Source of the DNA: JAEUPI01 sp044222685
GTDB taxonomy: Bacteria > Pseudomonadota > Gammaproteobacteria > Burkholderiales > Burkholderiaceae_C
Assembly: GCA_044222685.1 (NCBI GenBank)
Contig: JBGAMU010000168.1
Span: forward strand, 1-6,878
DNA length: 6,878 bases
Direction: 5' to 3'
Below are positions 6,407 to 6,878 of the stretch, in pieces. The notes below the pieces were generated by a model. That model was not told the DNA's origin. It ran no database searches and saw only the letters and a list, made by a program, of their open reading frames with translations. Both the position numbers and the translations under genes were made by a program. Every line of letters starts with the position of its first letter. Position 1 is the stretch's first letter.

Positions 6407-6571
6407 GAGGTTCCTTTCGGGTGGTCAAACGGAGGGGTCACTTGCGCCAGCCCAGCGCGCATAGACACGCGCGACGACGCGAACGCCATTGCAGGCGCCG
6501 AGGGTTGTGCCGAACTTTCGAATCGCGGCGTGCCGGTTTCCGTTGAAACCGGGCCGCCCGCGTGTGCCGCG
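6407..6571. other. 165 bp intergenic spacer between the response regulator and the envelope-protein genes
   Basis: This spacer holds a perfect 8 bp hairpin near the regulator end and a TGACC direct repeat (13 bp start to start) close to the DUF4136 ribosome site. I found no convincing -35/-10 pair on the minus strand. The length leaves room for a separate promoter for the downstream cluster. Confidence 0.5.
6533..6552 (-). terminator. Hairpin after the response regulator gene, possible terminator without a T-run
   Basis: Bases CCGGTTTC and GAAACCGG form a perfect 8 bp stem around a 4-base loop, beginning 19 bp after the regulator's stop codon. The position fits a transcription terminator, but no T-run follows on the minus strand, so it would be a weak intrinsic terminator, an RNA-stabilising 3' end or a protein-binding palindrome. 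Confidence 0.4.
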
Positions 6572-6878
6572 CTAGCGAATCACCTCGACCGCGACGCTGA
6601 ACACGTAGCCGGCGCCACGCTGCGTCACGATGAACCTCGGGTTGGCCGCGTCGTCTTCGATCTTGCGACGCAGGCGCAGCACCTGCAGATCGATCGAACG
6701 GTCGTAGACCTCGGCGTTGTGCAGCCGCGAGAGCTCGAGCAGCTGGTCGCGCGTGAGCGTGCGCATCGGCGCCGACAAGAAGGCGGCCAGCAAGCTGAAC
6801 TCGCCGTTGGTGAGGCTCACCGGTTCGCCCGCCGGGTTCTTGAGCCGACGCAGGCCCACGTTCATCTCCCAGCCCTCG
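6572..6878 (-). CDS. OmpR/PhoB-family response regulator, C-terminal DNA-binding domain (5' end outside the window)
   Basis: The reading frame is open to the right edge and encodes at least 101 residues to a TAG stop. It matches the winged-helix DNA-binding domain of OmpR/PhoB-type regulators. The visible part begins EGWEMNVGLRRLKN, typical of the first strands; the Trp and Glu before the Met show that the internal ATG at 6865 is not the start. It continues with LTNGEFSLLAAFL (helix 1), LTRDQLLEL (helix 2), a loop, DRSIDLQVLRLRRKIE (recognition helix) and the wing TQRGAGYVF. Gln replaces the usual Val in TVRGxGY. The phosphoacceptor receiver domain should lie beyond the right edge. No histidine kinase follows it within the window, so its partner may lie upstream or elsewhere. 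It is the first gene of this run and may regulate the envelope and efflux genes downstream. Confidence 0.95.
   Translation of the reverse strand, partial: EGWEMNVGLRRLKNPAGEPVSLTNGEFSLLAAFLSAPMRTLTRDQLLELSRLHNAEVYDRSIDLQVLRLRRKIEDDAANPRFIVTQRGAGYVFSVAVEVIR

Noticed and set aside
6455..6472. Inverted repeat GCGCG/CGCGC in the spacer
   Set aside because: A 5 bp GC-only stem with an 8-base loop is expected by chance in DNA this rich in GC.
6407..6571. Sigma-70 promoter for the envelope-protein genes
   Set aside because: A TTGACC lies too close to the ATG to serve as -35, and the best -10-like hexamer (TCTATG) matches only 3 of 6 bases with no -35 partner at 17 bp. A promoter may exist but cannot be called from sequence.
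6572..6865. The regulator fragment as a complete 97-residue protein starting at the ATG at 6865
   Set aside because: The frame stays open to the edge, and the residues just before this Met (E-G-W-E) belong to the conserved first strand of the DNA-binding domain, so the gene begins outside the window.

Overview
The window is a GC-rich bacterial chromosomal segment in which every supported gene lies on the minus strand, so transcription runs from the right edge (6878) to the left edge (1). The high GC, strong GC bias at third codon positions and the protein families present suggest a betaproteobacterium, probably of the order Burkholderiales. That placement is inference, because no RNA gene or taxon-specific marker is present.

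In transcription order the layout is: (1) the C-terminal DNA-binding half of an OmpR/PhoB-type response regulator, cut by the right edge (6878-6572); (2) a 165 bp spacer carrying a perfect 8 bp hairpin just after the regulator's stop codon; (3) a DUF4136-type lipoprotein (6406-5852); (4) a 113 bp spacer; (5) a 100-residue lipoprotein with two extra cysteines (5738-5436); (6) a 158-residue secreted, Gly/Ser/Asn-rich protein with an internal 30-residue repeat (5397-4921); (7) a 189-residue exported glycine-zipper protein with a Gln-rich stretch (4885-4316); (8) the lipoprotein adaptor of an RND efflux pump (4270-3143); (9) the RND inner-membrane permease (3139-47); (10) a probable further gene of which only the first six codons are visible (20-1).

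The adaptor and permease form a classical tight pair with only 3 bp between them. Together they should form the inner-membrane and periplasmic parts of a proton-driven tripartite efflux pump. No outer-membrane channel gene is visible. The four small proteins upstream are all predicted to be exported to the envelope. The spacers between genes 5 to 10 are only 3 to 45 bp with no convincing terminator, so that block may be one transcript. The regulator at the head of the cluster is a candidate controller, but nothing in the sequence proves it.

I found no mobile element, CRISPR array, tRNA, rRNA or attachment site. No stretch over 300 bp lacks a gene. The most unusual content is the run of small, poorly characterised envelope proteins placed between a response regulator and an efflux pump; three of them each keep exactly two non-lipidated cysteines after export. 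The window is otherwise fairly ordinary, and I see no clear sign of a wholly new system.
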